Notes: a model not told the origin generated them from the letters alone. A stretch of DNA of 64,000 bases from Petrosia ficiformis (GCA_947044365.1 OX345638.1:3581201-3645200), one strand, 5' to 3'. Counted from the stretch's first letter, positions 46,701-58,432 are shown. Numbers and translations: made by a program.

Positions 46701-49312
46701 ACAGTTGTGATAATTATTTTTGTTTAATGGGTAATATGCTTCTTTTTAAATACATTCACAGTTCCAATGGATTTGGATGTTAAAATGAAGGCTGTTATGC
46801 TTGGAGCTACCTTCTTGATTGTGAGTGGAAATTAATGTAGTTTATTTTACTTTAGAAGTAATTTACAGTTTTGTCGTGATACATTTTATTCCTTGTCATT
46901 TCATACATGTACAATTAGAGAGCTATAATTTAGAGTGATTAAGTCTGATTATTTTGGTATATAAAGGGGTTATGAAAATAAACAGGAGTAGTCCTATACA
47001 GATTTGGTGTTTTTCTTAGTTCTGTATCTGACATGTAAATTAAAATAATAATTAATATTTTGTAGGATTTTATGTTCTTTGAAGACCAGAACAAGTAATA
47101 CCAAACATGGCCTTTAATCATAAAAAAATTATGAACATTAATTTTATTATTATGCCCACAAACTCTGGTTTATTATTGTGATTAGAACTATAACTATTTT
47201 TTAAACTATAAGTATGCCCCGGCAGTTATTTGTATCTCCTTAGTTCATGTTTTGTCTTTTTAATTCATTGTTAATTACATTCTCCAAGTTGTGTGGAAAT
47301 AATGGAAATAATACATGTACATGTATATAAACACATGCTTGGGCAGTTATTTGATTAATAATTATCATCATCATGTTATGTCACATTAACCGATTCACCA
47401 CTGTACTCGTTTTTATGCGTCAAAAAATGTTTACACACTATAAATTAGTGACAGAACTGACACACCCAGTTCAAACACATATATACCTTACAAACGGTCA
47501 AGAGTACAACTTTGTAACTTTTGCAGATGATAGACTAATATATACACTACAACTTTTAGAAGGAATTCGACAAACTACATAATTATGTAAAATACATGTG
47601 TTTTCTTTTGTTTACAAGCGACTAATTATTACACAATAGAATAAATATTGTATTAGGCTAGATTAGATAGTATTACATTTTTCTTGGGATTTCTTTTGTC
47701 TTAATTGTGTTAGACATAATTGGCATTGCTGATCTCATAAAGCATAAATAGAGGTGGGACAGTGTACACACCAGATCACCCGGATCGCCAATTTTTGAGA
47801 GCACGCTATCTCACCGAAAAATTGTTATACGTGCACACTGCATACGCACACGTACATAATATAACTTTTTTTGTGTGTTGCATACACAAGTGTGATGACT
47901 TCGAGGGTGATCTTTTATTATAATAATGAAAACATCTAGGACTGTACGAGAAGTTTACCTAATTAATGACAAAGGCGCCTAGAGTGGTCATACGTTGCAA
48001 GGGTCCCTAGAGTGGTCATACATCCCCAAAGCCCCTAGAGTTGTCACACATTGCAAGGGCCCTTAGAGTGGTTAAGCGGCTGCAAATATACATCTGTTCG
48101 TTTGTAGTGTCTCCACGGTTGCTTCGTATATTTCACCTTTTAAACATAAATCACTACAGACAGTGTCTAATGTCTGATGTGGCTCATGAAGGCAAACATC
48201 ATTTTCATTCAGGAAATTGTGAACAACACCATTGCTATGAACTATCCTCAACAACTTACACAAAAGAGTGTATGTACTCTTTGGAGGTTATTGCGTTTGG
48301 TATTATCAGGTACAACACCTTGGGCAGGTACTTCCATTTCTTCTTAACTGACAGGATCGGTGAATCTCGACACGTTAAAAGCACATTCTTGTAAAGGTGA
48401 AGTTTTCTTCTTTCTAAAAGATGAAGATGGTCGTCGTTTCTTTGCTGGGGGAGGATAGTCTTCTAAATTCTCCTTTCCTTTCATTATGAATCAATTTGTT
48501 TGAGCCGATCTTTAACACACGTCTTTTCAAAGAAAGCATGCGTATTAGTTAAAGAAAGTTCCTGTGTGACAAGTATTAGTTGAAACATGGTTCAGAGTGT
48601 ATTATCGGATTTATCTGTACACGTTTCTGGTCAAGTCACTTCAAATAGACCAAAGGCCAAGTGGTCTATTTGAAGTGGGCGAGACCGGAAACAAGCATGG
48701 AAAGATCCGATAGTACACTCTGAACCAGTTCATACAGTCTTCTTTTCTTTATACATCATAAAAATTGTTAATTAAAATATTATTATTATAAATTATATGT
48801 AATTATATATGTATAATTATATTAATAGTACAAACAACGACAAACACCAACCTGTATATCGCTTTGTTCTCTTCATTCTTGACACAAATTCCTTTATGTT
48901 TGGTACCTTTCTGCTCAGAAAAGCGCAGCCTGAATGATGATGCAATTAATGCCATACAAGTATTGTACACGTAACTAGTTATAACGAACAGGTATGTACA
49001 TGTAAATTAATTTTGGGGGGAATTAAACCAGCATTTTTGGTATAACATTGTCAAACATAATTCAGCAGTGAATTGGTTAATCACATGCCACCTTGTTTAG
49101 AATATGGCAGTTTCACAAATAACATACTACTGCCATTTGTATTTTGTTTTCATATATACACATTTGACTGTCAGAGGATCTAGCAAAGTTTATGGTTCAC
49201 ATATACTCCTGTTTTGCTTTGTCCTGTGGTCACTGTGTTTATCAGTTAATTTTTTACTCTTCTTCTATAGGACTTCATGTTCTTTGAGAGCAATCAAAAT
49301 AACCGCCGATAA
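40760..49312 (+). CDS. Phospholipid scramblase (PLSCR family)
   Basis: Exons: 40760-40766 (ATG plus 4 nt), 40882-40983, 41371-41502, 41703-41780, 45165-45355, 45805-45918, 46434-46536, 46762-46820, then either 47066-47098 or 49271-49312. Protein 272 or 275 aa. The N-terminus (residues 3-60) is Pro/Gln/Gly/Tyr repeats (QPGY units), as in the proline-rich head of PLSCR1. The scramblase core begins at [22 protein letters not shown] cysteine cluster CCFCC sits in exon 5, where PLSCR1 is palmitoylated. The EF-hand-like calcium loop [12 protein letters not shown] spans exons 7-8. The C-terminal hydrophobic segment ([19 protein letters not shown]) is the predicted single membrane helix. Family role: Ca2+-linked bidirectional movement of phospholipids and nuclear/signalling roles. 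The start lies 214 bp after the UBXN7 stop on the same strand. Which of the several PLSCR paralogues it matches cannot be decided here. Confidence 0.93.
42950..43270. mobile_element. TIR element rich in ATCGATAT
   Basis: GATGTGCAATACGTATCG at the left and GGTATCGCACATCC at the right are inverted. The interior is ATATCGTGATAC-rich. Scramblase intron 4. Confidence 0.6.
43500..43582. repeat. Short tandem repeat (~25 bp, 3 copies)
   Basis: AATGAATAATTAACAGTAATC repeated in tandem at the edge of the gypsy remnant. Confidence 0.9.
43590..44560 (-). pseudogene. Ty3/gypsy-type integrase remnant, frameshifted
   Basis: On the minus strand the order is that of a gypsy integrase: a zinc-binding tail (CQQCTKSQ) and linker ([20 protein letters not shown]) near 44490-44370, the catalytic-core start ([20 protein letters not shown]) after a frameshift near 44350, then [11 protein letters not shown] near 44140 and a degraded C-terminus to about 43590. 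The several frame changes and internal stops mark it as dead. No LTRs or reverse transcriptase were found nearby. It sits in scramblase intron 4. Confidence 0.8.
44492..44700. repeat. Tandem duplication (~100 bp, 2 copies)
   Basis: TTAGTCATGTTTAT, ATAGGCTTCTTT and GTAGCCTGTCAAGTGT up to GATTATTTAACAC occur twice in a row. This is part of the 5' side of the gypsy remnant. Confidence 0.85.
47066..47098 (+). CDS. Scramblase alternative last exon A
   Basis: A TTTTGTAG acceptor is followed by [10 protein letters not shown] and TAA. It joins exon 8 (ending 46820, phase 0) through a 245-bp intron and completes the conserved FLI-DFMFFE membrane-helix end. An AATAAA lies downstream near 47640. Confidence 0.75.
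   Translation, partial: DFMFFEDQNK
47975..48075. repeat. Short tandem repeat, ~33-36 bp unit, 3-4 copies
   Basis: CCTAGAGTGGTCATAC followed by GTTGCAAGGGTCC or variants, between the two alternative scramblase last exons. Confidence 0.85.
48072..48487 (-). pseudogene. DUF3504/Crypton-like (tyrosine-recombinase-derived) N-terminal fragment
   Basis: From 48487 leftward the minus strand reads [18 protein letters not shown], later [11 protein letters not shown], a stop, then [19 protein letters not shown]. In another frame follows HNFLNENDV and [16 protein letters not shown]. This combination resembles the region before DUF3504 (Crypton-derived) domains, which are heavily multiplied in sponge genomes. 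The stop, the frame change and the lack of the recombinase core indicate a decayed copy. The family call is from memory of motifs. Confidence 0.5.
48583..48735. mobile_element. Foldback element (~150 bp)
   Basis: GGTTCAGAGTGTATTATCGGA and CACTTCAAATAGACCA are mirrored by TGGTCTATTTGAAGTG and TCCGATAGTACACTCTGAACC. Adjacent to the DUF3504-like fragment. Confidence 0.85.
49271..49312 (+). CDS. Scramblase alternative last exon B
   Basis: A TTCTATAG acceptor is followed by [13 protein letters not shown] and TAA in the same phase 0 as exon A. Joined to exon 8 through a 2450-bp intron it makes an equally good scramblase tail, and DFMFFES is slightly closer to vertebrate PLSCR1. The 2.2 kb between the two exons hold transposon debris. 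Confidence 0.75.
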   Translation, partial: DFMFFESNQNNRR

Positions 49313-49920
49313 TACACAAGATATTTACTTTAACTTTTAGGCCTTTTGTTATAATTATAATATTACACGAACAAATTAGAGTATTTATTACTATGTTCAC
49401 CAAATTTGAAGTATTATATTGATATTATTGTGATTACTGTTCATTACTATTTAAAATGAATGTGTTTAGAGAACACTCTCCAGAATTGTGATTGGAAAAC
49501 AACCACCCCAAATGTTTGACTCTGTCAAACTATATATAATTATACATTTTATATAAAAGCAGAACAACAGCAATCACATGAAGTGGATCCGGAACTAGAA
49601 AGTGAACAGTCATGAGAGTACCTCACCAGTCATAGCCTTGAAACAAGATAAGTAGTGTTTCTGTGTAGCTTGAAGATCAGGAAAGAGTAAGTCATGACTG
49701 CAGTGTTCAGTTTTACACACTGCATAAATATTGATATTTAGTGCTGTAATGAGGCATTATGAGGGTATAGTCCATTAATGAACTCTGCAATTGTTTCATT
49801 ATGAATATGTTAAGTACTATAATATGGTTTATACATGTTGTACACTGCATGATATATATCATTTGAAGTGCCAATTTTAGTTTTCCAAAAACATTAATTT
49901 GGTGAGCCAGAGACGGACAA
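49313..49920. other. Scramblase 3' flank up to the tandem array
   Basis: Probable 3' UTR and flank of scramblase isoform B. No clear AATAAA near the stop, and no gene recognised. Confidence 0.4.
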
Positions 49921-50976
49921 GTGATGTTTGACGAGATCCTAGATCTCAAGGTCAGTTGTTACGTACTTCGTGTACGGCCCTCTTTCGAGGGGGTACTGGG
50001 ATACCGGCAACTGTTCCTCCCCATCAAATAAGCTATCAGTGACTCCAAATGACTTCAGGCTTTTTCAATTTACTTTTTGCTTTAATAAACTTGATAACTA
50101 AACGGCAGGGGAATGCCGATGACCTGAGGAAATTTTAAAACTTTTTTTTTTTTGTTTTTTTTTTGTTTTTTTTTTTAATTGGATTTATAAAATTATTAAT
50201 GAGATTCATAGATCAAAGCCTAAACCCACAAGTGTAGCAAGTGAAAATGTTTTAGCCATATAAAAGGAAAAGAAACATAAGAATGTTAGCCTGGTCATTT
50301 GGGCTGTGGCATAGCTGCTCAGGTCCGGGGTGAGTATGTCATTGTTAGTGATGTTTGACGAGATCCTAGATCTCAAGGTCAGTTGTTACGTACTTCGTGT
50401 ACGGCCCTCTTTCGAGGGGGGACTGGGATACCGGCAACTGTTCCTCCCCATCAAATAAGCTATCAGTGACTCCAAATGACTTCAGGCTTTTTCAATTTAC
50501 TTTTTGCTTTAATAAACTTGATAACTAAACGGCAGGGGAATGCCGATGACCTGAGAAAAGTTTAAAACTTTTTTTTTTTTTTTTTTTTAATGAGATTCAT
50601 AGAATTATTAATGAGATTCATAGATCAAAGCCTAAACCCACAAGTGTAGCAAGTGAAAATGTTTTAGCCATATAAAAGGAAAAGAAACATAAGAATGTTA
50701 GCCTGGTCATTTGGGCTGTGGCATAGCTGCTCAGGTCCGGGGTGAGTATGTCATTGTTAGTGATGTTTGACGAGATCCTAGATCTCAAGGTCAGTTGTTA
50801 CGTACTTCGTGTACGGCCCTCTTTCGAGGGGGGACTGGGATACCGGCAACTGTTCCTCCCCATCAAATAAGCTATCACTGACTCCAAATGACTTCAGGCC
50901 TTTTCAATTTACTTTTTGCTTTAATAAACTTGATAACTAAACGGCAGGGGAATGCCGATGACCTGAGGAAATTTTA

Positions 50977-51019
<43 letters not shown>

Positions 51020-54000
51020 AGATTTATAGAATTATTAATGAGATTCATAGATCAAAGCCTAAACCCACAAGTGTAGCAAGTGAAAATGTTTTAGCCATAT
51101 AAAAGGAAAAGAAACATAAGAATGTTAGCCTGGTCATTTGGGCTGTGGCATAGCTGCTCAGGTCCGGGGTGAGTATGTCATTGTTAGTGATGTTTGACGA
51201 GATCCTAGATCTCAAGGTCAGTTGTTACGTACTTCGTGTACGGCCCTCTTTCGAGGGGGGACTGGGATACCGGCAACTGTTCCTCCCCATCAAATAAGCT
51301 ATCAGTGACTCCAAATGACTTCAGGCTTTTTCAATTTACTTTTTGCTTTAATAAACTTGATAACTAAACGGCAGGGGAATGCCGATGACCTGAGGAAATT
51401 TTAAAACTTTTTAAATTTTTTTATTTATTTATTTTTTTTAATTAGATTCATAGAATTATTAATGAGATTCATAGATCAAAGCCTAAACCCACAAGTGTAG
51501 CAAGTGAAAATGTTTTAGCCATATAAAAGGAAAAGAAACATAAGAATGTTAGCCTGGTCATTTGGGCTGTGGCATAGCTGCTCAGGTCCGAGGTGAGTAT
51601 GTCATTGTTAGTGATGTTTGACGAGATCCTAGATCTCAAGGTCAGTTGTTACGTACTTCGTGTACGGCCCTCTTTCGAGGGGGGACTGGGATACCGGCAA
51701 CTGTTCCTCCCCATCAAATAAGCTATCAGTGACTCCAAATGACTTCAGGCTTTTTCAATTTACTTTTTGCTTTAATAAACTTGATAACTAAACGGCAGGG
51801 GAATGCCGATGACCTGAAAAAAGTTTAAAACTTTTTTTTTTTTTTTTTTTTTAATGAGATTCATAGAATTATTAATGAGATTCATAGATCAAAGCCTAAA
51901 CCCACAAGTGTAGCAAGTGAAAATGTTTTAGCCATATAAAAGGAAAAGAAACATAAGAATGTTAGCCTGGTCATTTGGGCTGTGGCATAGCTGCTCAGGT
52001 CCGGGGTGAGTATGTCATTGTTAGTGATGTTTGACGAGATCCTAGATCTCAAGGTCAGTTGTTACGTACTTCGTGTACGGCCCTCTTTCGAGGGGGGACT
52101 GGGATACCGGCAACTGTTCCTCCCCATCAAATAAGCTATCACTGACTCCAAATGACTTCAGGCCTTTTCAATTTACTTTTTGCTTTAATAAACTTGATAA
52201 CTAAACAGCAGGGGAATGCCGATGACCTGAGAAAAGTTTAAAACTTTTTTTTTTTTTAATGAGATTCATAGAATTATTAATGAGATTCATAGATCAAAGC
52301 CTAAACCCACAAGTGTAGCAAGTGAAAATGTTTTATCCATATAAAAGGAAAAGAAACATAAGAATGTTAGCCTGGTCATTTGGGCTGTGGCATAGCTGCT
52401 CAGGTCCGGGGTGAGTATGTCATTGTTAGTGATGTTTGACGAGATCCTAGATCTCAAGGTCAGTTGTTACGTACTTCGTGTACGGCCCTCTTTCGAGGGG
52501 GGACTGGGATACCGGCAACTGTTCCCCCCCATCAAATAAGCTATCAGTGACTCCAAATGACTTCAGGCTTTTTCAATTTACTTTTTGCTTTAATAAACTT
52601 GATAACTAAACGGCAGGGGAATGCCAATGACCTGAGAAAAGTTTAAAACTTTTTTTTTTTTTTTTTTTAATTAGATTTATAGAATTATTAATGAGATTCA
52701 TAGATCAAAGCCTAAACCCACAAGTGTAGCAAGTGAAAATGTTTTAGCCATATAAAAAAAAAAGAAACATAAGAATGTTAGCCTGGTCATTTGGGCTGTG
52801 GCATAGCTGCTCAGGTCCGGGGTGAGTATGTCATTGTTAGTGATGTTTGACGAGATCCTAGATCTCAAGGTCAGTTGTTACGTACTTCGTGTACGGCCCT
52901 CTTTCGAGGGGGGACTGGGATACCGGCAACTGTTCCTCCCCATCAAATAAGCTATCAGTGACTCCAAATGACTTCAGGCTTTTTCAATTTACTTTTTGCT
53001 TTAATAAACTTGATAACTAAACGGCAGGAGAATGCCGATGACCTGAGAAAATTAAAAAAATTTTTTTTTTTTTTTTTTTTAATGAGATTCATAGAATTAT
53101 TAATGAGATTCATAGATCAAAGCCTAAACCCACAAGTGTAGCAAGTGAAAATGTTTTATCCATATAAAAGGAAAAGAAACATAAGAATGTTAGCCTGGTC
53201 ATTTGGGCTGTGGCATAGCTGCTCAGGTCCGGGGTGAGTATGTCATTGTTAGTGATGTTTGACGAGATCCTAGATCTCAAGGTCAGTTGTTACGTACTTC
53301 GTGTACGGCCCTCTTTCGAGGGGGGACTGGGATACCGGCAACTGTTCCTCCCCATCAAATAAGCTATCAGTGACTCCAAATGACTTCAGGCTTTTTCAAT
53401 TTACTTTTTGCTTTAATAAACTTGATAACTAAACGGCAGGGGAATGCCAATGACCTGAAAAAGATTTAAAATTTTTTTTTTTTTTTTTTTTTAATGAGAT
53501 TCATAGAATTATTAATGAGATTCATAGATCAAAGCCTAAACCCACAAGTGTAGCAAGTGAAAATGTTTTAGCCATTTAAAAGGAAAAGAAACATAAGAAT
53601 GTTAGCCTGGTCATTTGGGCTGTGGCATAGCTGCTCAGGTCCGGGGTGAGTATGTCATTGTTAGTGATGTTTGACGAGATCCTAGATCTCAAGGTCAGTT
53701 GTTACGTACTTCGTGTACGGCCCTCTTTCGAGGGGTGACTGGGATACCGGCAACTGTTCCTCCCCATCAAATAAGCTATCAGTGACTCCAAATGACTTCA
53801 GGCTTTTTCAATTTACTTTTTGCTTTAATAAACTTGATAACTAAACGGCAGGGGAATGCCAATGACCTGAAAAAAGTTTAAAACTTTTTTTTTTTATTTT
53901 TTTTTTAATGAGATTCATAGAATTATTAATGAGATTCATAGATCAAAGCCTAAACCCACAAGTGTAGCAAGTGAAAATGTTTTAGCCATATAAAAGGAAA

Positions 54001-56323
54001 AGAAACATAAGAATGTTAGCCTGGTCATTTGGGCTGTGGCATAGCTGCTCAGGTCCGGGGTGAGTATGTCATTGTTAGTGATGTTTGACGAGATCCTAGA
54101 TCTCAAGGTCAGTTGTTACGTACTTCGTGTACGGCCCTCTTTCGAGGGAAGACTGGGATACCGGCAACTGTTCCTCCCCATCAAATAAGCTATCAGTGAC
54201 TCCAAATGACTTCAGGCTTTTTCAATTTACTTTTTGCTTTAATAAACTTGATAACTAAACGGCAGGGGAATGCCGATGACCTGAGAAAAGTTTAAAACTT
54301 TTTTTTTTTTTTTTTTTTAATGAGATTCATAGAATTATTAATGAGATTCATAGATCAAAGCCTAAACCCACAAGTGTAGCAAGTGAAAATGTTTTATCCA
54401 TATAAAAGGAAAAGAAACATAAGAATGTTAGCCTGGTCATTTGGGCTGTGGCATAGCTGCTCAGGTCCGGGGTGAGTATGTCATTGTTAGTGATGTTTGA
54501 CGAGATCCTAGATCTCAAGGTCAGTTGTTACGTACTTCGTGTACGGCCCTCTTTCGAGGGGGGACTGGGATACCGGCAACTGTTCCTCCCCATCAAATAA
54601 GCTATCAGTGACTCCAAATGACTTCAGGCTTTTTCAATTTACTTTTTGCTTTAATAAACTTGATAACTAAACGGCAGGGGAATGCCGATGACCTGAGGAA
54701 ATTTTAAAACTTTTTTTATTTTTTTATTTATTTATTTTTTTTAATTAGATTCATAGAATTATTAATGAGATTCATAGATCAAAGCCTAAACCCACAAGTG
54801 TAGCAAGTGAAAATGTTTTAGCCATATAAAAGGAAAAGAAACATAAGAATGTTAGCCTGGTCATTTGGGCTGTGGCATAGCTGCTCAGGTCCGGGGTGAG
54901 TATGTCATTGTTAGTGATGTTTGACGAGATCCTAGATCTCAAGGTCAGTTGTTACGTACTTCGTGTACGGCCCTCTTTCGAGGGGGGACTGGGATACCGG
55001 CAACTGTTCCTCCCCATCAAATAAGCTATCAGTGACTCCAAATGACTTCAGGCTTTTTCAATTTACTTTTTGCTTTAATAAACTTGATAACTAAACGGCA
55101 GGGGAATGCCGATGACCTGAGAAAAGTTTAAAACTTTTTTTTTTTTTAATGAGATTCATAGAATTATTAATGAGATTCATAGATCAAAGCCTAAACCCAC
55201 AAGTGTAGCAAGTGAAAATGTTTTAGCCATATAAAAGGAAAAGAAACATAAGAATGTTAGCCTGGTCATTTGGGCTGTGGCATAGCTGCTCAGGTCCGGG
55301 GTGAGTATGTCATTGTTAGTGATGTTTGACGAGATCCTAGATCTCAAGGTCAGTTGTTACGTACTTCGTGTACGGCCCTCTTTCGAGGGGGGACTGGGAT
55401 ACTGGCAACTGTTCCTCCCCATCAAATAAGCTATCAGTGACTCCAAATGACTTCAGGCTTTTTCAAATTACTTTTTGCTTTAATAAACTTGATAACTAAA
55501 CGGCAGGGGAATGCCGATGACCTGAGAAAAGTTTAAAACTTTTTTTATTTTTTATTTTTTAATGAGATTCATAGAATTATTAATGAGATTCATAGATCAA
55601 AGCCTAAACCCACAAGTGTAGCAAGTGAAAATGTTTTAGCCATATAAAAGGAAAAGAAACATAAGAATGTTAGCCTGGTCATTTGGGCTGTGGCATAGCT
55701 GCTCAGGTCCGGGGTGAGTATGTCATTGTTAGTGATGTTTGACGAGATTCTAGATCTCAAGGTCAGTTGTTACGTACTTCGTGTACGGCCCTCTTTCGAG
55801 GGGGGACTGGGATACCGGCAACTGTTCCTCCCCATCAAATAAGCTATCAGTGACTCCAAATGACTTCAGGCTTTTTCAATTTACTTTTTGCTTTAATAAA
55901 CTTGATAACTAAACGGCAGGGGAATGCCAATGACCTGAAAAAATTTTTAAACTTTTTTTTTTTTTTTTTAATGAGATTCATAGAATTATTAATGAGATTC
56001 ATAGATCAAAGCCTAAACCCACAAGTGTAGCAAGTGAAAATGTTTTATCCATATAAAAGGAAAAGAAACATAAGAATGTTAGCCTGGTCATTTCGGCTGT
56101 GGCATAGCTGCTCAGCTCCGGGGTGAGTATGTCATTGTTAGTGATGTTTGACGAGATCCTAGATCTCAAGGTCAGTTGTTACGTACTTCGTGTACGGCCC
56201 TCTTTCGAGGGGGGACTGGGATACCGGCAACTGTTCCTCCCCATCAAATAAGCTATCAGTGACTCCAAATGACTTCAGGCTATTTCAATTTACTTTTTGC
56301 TTTAATAAACTTGATAACTAAAC
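49921..56323 (+). repeat. Tandem array of 15 complete plus 1 partial ~412-bp units
   Basis: Unit starts (GTGATGTTTGACGAG) at 49921, 50348, 50760, 51187, 51611, 52024, 52429, 52840, 53252, 53664, 54078, 54490, 54914, 55319, 55732 and 56141; the last copy stops after about 183 bp at 56323. Unit lengths are 405-427 bp; most of the difference comes from one poly-T tract, sometimes broken by A's. Outside that tract copies differ by only a few substitutions, so the array is young or homogenised. The left edge coincides exactly with a unit start; the right edge breaks mid-unit. The unit holds no long reading frame. The ACATGTA motif common elsewhere is absent from the array. Confidence 0.97.
50671..50930 (+). 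ncRNA. Candidate structured RNA gene in the tandem unit (representative copy)
   Basis: A TATA-like box TATAAAAG sits at 50671-50678. About 30 bp on begins a segment that can fold (GCTGT/ATAGC hairpin, CCTG/CAGG outer pairs) and ends at the splice-donor-like GTGAGTATG (50742). Then come GAGATC-CTA-GATCTC, CGTAC-TTCGT-GTACG and CCCTC-TTTC-GAGGG hairpins, an Sm-like ACTTTTTGC near 50910, and later CGGCA-GGGGAA-TGCCG before the poly-T. The features are directly visible; transcription, and any resemblance to spliced-leader or snRNA genes, is inference. Because copies are nearly identical, hairpin conservation alone proves nothing. Confidence 0.25.
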
Positions 56324-58432
56324 CCCTTTTGGCTATCCCATTTTAGTTAACTAACAAAATCTTGTTAGCATTTGAGGATAATTAACTAAAACTAAACCAA
56401 ATCATTTGCAAAGCTAAACATTTCATTTATAAAGCACCAAATACTTTGATTCTCTCATTGCTAATATAATTATACTAAAATTAATGGCTGAAATAACTAT
56501 AATTATTATTCAAGATCTGAAACTAACTAAATGATTTGAAATTTTAGTTAATTAGCTATAACTCACTGCAAACATAAAATTGTTAAAATAACTAATTCAT
56601 TTGTTAGTACAGTTGTAACTTTATAAGGAATAATGAAAATTGTAATTTAATTAGTTGTTATGACTGCATGCATGGTGACATACATTACATGTAATTATAC
56701 TATTTAGTTTCAAATTTCCTTACATGGTCTAATTGATTTACAACAAGCAGAATGATTAAACGATTTTAGGTTTCCAAACTTTCTTAGTGCAGATATTAGA
56801 CATGATATTTGGTAAAAGTATGTTATCATTCAGTCATAACATCCTGTATGACTAACTAAATTATAATTTGCATTCTGGCAACTAATACCTACTTGTGATA
56901 ATTGGTGTTTATATATTATTAATCAAGTATTAATTTTGCTAATACTGTCACAGAACTTCCATGTATATATAATTGAAGAAAGATGACAATGTTTTATCAA
57001 TGGTATCTATAGAAAGAAATGCCCATTCCACTGATCTGGATAATTTATCATGATGACAAGCATGGTGTAAACATTGTTTGGGTAAATAATATGCAGTGTG
57101 TTCAAGTTTAGAGATTTATTGGGCTTTAAAAATAGAAATGCTTGGCCATCATTATCTGAAGAAGTCGAAACTTCCTATTTTTCAGAATTAAACTGTTGTG
57201 TTATTAAAGCTTACAATGTGAACATACTGCATACTTCGCTCAAACAAATATTAATGTTTACCGGTCAGTATGCTGGTGATGATACCAGATATCCTGATCA
57301 CTGCAATGATTTCCTTGTATACTAGTTGTAAAAAATGGCCAAATGCTATACATAAAATAGTGTTGTTTAGTTTCATTTTTGAGATGCTGTTTAGTTATAG
57401 TTAACTAAAATTTCTAAATTTCATGATCAACAGCAACAGTTAACTAATATTTACAATCATTATGTTTTAGTTATAGCTTTCATAGTGTAACTAAAACTAT
57501 AAATGCAAATATTAATATGAAATTTGAACTACAGTACAGAAAGGAATTATACTAAAATTAAAACTGTAAAGCTACTTACACTGCTTCTTAGTGTAACTGT
57601 AAGTCATTAGCCGTTAACCAAGAATCCGTAAATTTTAATTTAAAAAATCCATTCCAAGTATATTAGCTATATATAGTTCTGTAACTGAAAGGCCATCAGT
57701 AACAGTTAAAAACTAAAGTGGAAAATAGATTTAGTATAATATGATGTAAATAACAAAAGCGAACTTGCTGTATTAAGCACCACTCCAAGTGCAGCTTCAG
57801 GGCAAGTTGATTGCGACATGGCTGGACCCACAACTATAAACCCAGTAAAGCCACTCATTACATTGAAGTATCCCCTCAGTGATCGTGCCCTCTTCAAGTT
57901 TGACATCGTTAAATATTGCAAATGATAATTTATTCAATTTTAAGAATTATCATAAACAATAAAAAAGTTGTATTGTACAGCTGGCCCACATTTAGATTTA
58001 TCAATAACAATAATTATTATTATTATTAAATGTAATAGTGGCCACCCTGCAACTGCAGAAATATAGCTAGACCAACTACATCAACCAGGATGATTAAATG
58101 CAGCTATTTTGTGTAGGAAGTCAACAAATTTTGGGATCTAAGAATCATAATGATTGTTCTACCAGGATACCAAATTTCATTGACTTACTATACAAACATA
58201 GCTATGTTGTAAAGTATGTCAATGGGCTCCCACACCAACAATGAAATATTCAGTAACCTTTATTTCCACTAACAAATAAATGAAATGTAGTGGAATAATC
58301 ACCACATGAACTACTTATTGGCAGGGTCTGTGCCCTGCAAGCCCGTGAAGAAGATACACCAGTGATTATAAAGAAAACTATTATTATTAAAATAATTATG
58401 AAAAACACAACATTTTTATTAGAAATTTAAAA
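56324..58432. other. AT-rich repeat-bearing flank between array and ROCO gene
   Basis: 56330-56600 and 57360-57500 are TTTAGTTA/ACTAAAACT repeats. A 75-codon plus-strand frame at 57098-57325 and a 71-codon minus-strand frame at 57921-57706 (with a hydrophobic tail) match nothing I know and have no supporting signals. Confidence 0.4.

Noticed and set aside
49921..56323. 5S rRNA or major snRNA (U1, U2, U4-U6) genes in the tandem array
   Set aside because: None of the diagnostic conserved sequences of these RNAs is visible on either strand, so only an unspecified structured RNA is proposed.
57098..57325. 75-codon plus-strand frame
   Set aside because: No motif, no splice or promoter context; embedded between TTTAGTTA repeats.
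57706..57921. 71-codon minus-strand frame with hydrophobic segment
   Set aside because: Could be an exon but has no acceptor, donor or known motif that supports it.
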